64,000 nt of DNA from Ichthyophis bannanicus. Lineage: Eukaryota; Chordata; Amphibia; Gymnophiona; Ichthyophiidae. How positions within the stretch are numbered: position 1 is the stretch's first letter; each line of letters begins with the position of its first letter. Under the pieces are notes generated by a model. It saw only the letters and a list, made by a program, of their open reading frames with translations, ran no database searches and was not told where the DNA came from. Location: assembly GCA_033557465.1 (NCBI GenBank), contig CM066031.1, positions 1,227,453,312-1,227,517,311 on the forward strand, read 5' to 3'. Shown one piece after another: positions 62,697 to 64,000 of this stretch. Made by a program: the position numbers and the translations under genes.

Positions 62697-63667
62697 GGTA
62701 AGCACAAGGAGCAAGAGACGTATGGTGGTCTCAAGATTGCTTTATTAATGAACCCCAATGCGTTTCGGCGAACGCCTTCTTCAGGGGGTATGCAGCTTAC
62801 ATAAATAAAACAGAATAACAATAATCAATCATAAAATAAAAATGCAGATGCATATAAAAACTAATAAGAATGATATACAAATTATAAGTTAAGAACAATT
62901 TAAAAAAATTAAAAAATACAAGCTAAAACTTGAAGATATAGTACATTGATGCTGTAAATATAAAAATCCAAATCATAATGAACATGAACATTAAACCCAT
63001 CAAAACACCATTCAAAAAACACAGGGCAGACAAAGGACAAAAACACTTATGGGATGTTGTGGTGAAGCAATAAATAGACAGAAAACATGTTTAAAAATAT
63101 TTAAAAATGTGGTGTGTGACACCTTTATAAAATCGTAAAGTTTGAACTATACTTACTTTGTCTCTACGTAATGTTTTTCATAATTACATTATTCCTATGT
63201 AATCCTGTTGTGACTAATGGAACAGAAAAAAAGAATACTTGGTATGTCTAAATATGATAAGATAGACACAAATTTGCTGTCCCTATTGTAATTGCTAAAA
63301 CCAAGAGAATGGCATATTGTTATAGTGCCTGGAGTTTGTTATCATATTGTATGAAGAGGATATAGCTTAATACTGAGGCTCAGTTTATATTATGTAGTCG
63401 TGGATTAATAAAAAATGCACTGGGCTGTGATCGAATGTCTTAGCCTCATAGTTATAAACATTTAATGTAACCTATTCTGCCTTCAATTGAAATAAAGAAA
63501 ATGAAAAATGAAATATAATTTAAGATGGTGTATCTTTCTTATATATAAAAAAACTAAAACTCATTGGGGTTCATTAATAAAGCAATCTTGAGACCACCAT
63601 ACGTCTCTTGCTCCTTGTGCTTACCCTGACTGTCACAGCAAGAGCGGTTCTGCTCTTCCTTGTGCTT
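62697..63667. mobile_element. Penelope-like non-autonomous insertion, TSD GGCGTTGCATTCTA
   Basis: This 971 bp insertion is flanked by the 14 bp direct repeat GGCGTTGCATTCTA (62683-62696, 63668-63681). Its left end (GTAAGCACAAGGAGCAAGAG onward) recurs inverted at about 63,560-63,625 over about 65 bp. AT-rich filler without coding capacity lies between. A hammerhead-like GTTTCGGCGAACGCC...TTCAGGGG sits next to the left repeat. Inverted terminal segments, variable TSD length and a hammerhead fit Penelope-like elements. Confidence 0.65.
62752..62788 (-). ncRNA. Hammerhead-like motif
   Basis: On the minus strand ACCCC, CTGAAGA, a helix II hairpin AGGCG-TTC-GCC, GAAA, then CGCATT and GGGGT. The core CUGANGA and GAAA are exact, and helices I (ACCCC/GGGGT) and II pair. 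Helix III is very short. Confidence 0.5.
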
Positions 63668-63681
63668 GGCGTTGCATTCTA

Positions 63682-64000
63682 TACATATTGTTGTCTGCCT
63701 AACTGCAATGTTCCCTGGTGTTCTGTGCAACATACCATGACAGTGTTTCTCCTTCTTCTGATACAGGGCAGAGCACACACACTGCACATTGACTACTCTG
63801 CATCATGCAGGCACCATCACCCACGTGTCTGAAACCACAACAAGACCATGCAGCTATCCCTGGGATATGGTGGCATAGGATGGCTGACCTCTGCATGTGG
63901 CCCACATACCTCTGATGGATATTGATGTTGAACTGCTACATTGCGCATAGACAGCCTGTCCTACACAACGTTGCTACCGTGCTCTGGCTGAGTATGGGGT
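63682..64000. other. No feature recognised
   Basis: This continues the Harbinger-associated sequence interrupted at 62696. No domain or terminus is seen before the window ends. Confidence 0.4.

Overview
This window looks like repeat-dense intergenic DNA from a large vertebrate genome. Spliced genes, AATAAA signals and retroviral, CR1/L2, hAT, Harbinger and Penelope families point to a tetrapod. An amphibian such as a caecilian or salamander would fit, but that is an inference from repeat style only. I see no host gene, no structural RNA gene and no prokaryotic feature. Nearly everything I can assign is a transposable element, and many insertions can be read to the base from target-site duplications (TSDs).

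Left part (1-17,981). The left edge cuts a minus-strand Ty3/Gypsy element with a SCAN-like gag and a 1.2 kb LTR that itself carries a 328-codon ORF. It sits in a minus-strand CR1 LINE. The same CR1 holds a 4.76 kb L2-like LINE (2869-7625, TSD TACTAAT) with three 5' promoter-like monomers. From about 9,010 to 16,003 runs a plus-strand L2-like LINE. It is broken by a 4.46 kb hAT (9247-13702), a 128 bp Harbinger MITE (14154-14281) and a solo LTR (15006-15570). CR1 debris follows, with a hammerhead-like motif at about 16,990.

Right part (17,982-64,000). A PIF/Harbinger-type terminus lies at 17,982. The rest reads as Harbinger-derived DNA: a plus-strand Myb/SANT-like gene with an intact three-exon model (22073-22258, 52624-52717, 52847-53004), a minus-strand Myb-like pseudogene (57.7-54.5 kb) and a plus-strand DDE transposase pseudogene (58.8-60.0 kb). 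Whether these belong to one element is inferred. The first intron of the intact gene contains about 35 copies of a 93 bp satellite.

Inside that satellite sits a minus-strand gammaretrovirus-like provirus (24103-50529, 551 bp LTRs, TSD CCAG, tRNA-Gly primer site). Later insertions have swollen it to 26 kb. They are a plus-strand ERV remnant, an LTR element with gag, protease and integrase but no reverse transcriptase (25427-31354, TSD GTAT), a second hAT (31566-34690, TSD CCTGGACT), a 1.54 kb solo LTR inside RNase H (40892-42429, TSD GTAC), and a Penelope-like element with an intact RT plus GIY-YIG ORF (46844-48436).

The most unusual signal is a group of LTR elements whose LTRs carry a long ORF with a related cysteine-containing acidic C-terminus in three different LTRs. 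In the 25-31 kb copy this ORF is fused in frame to the integrase ORF across the polypurine tract.
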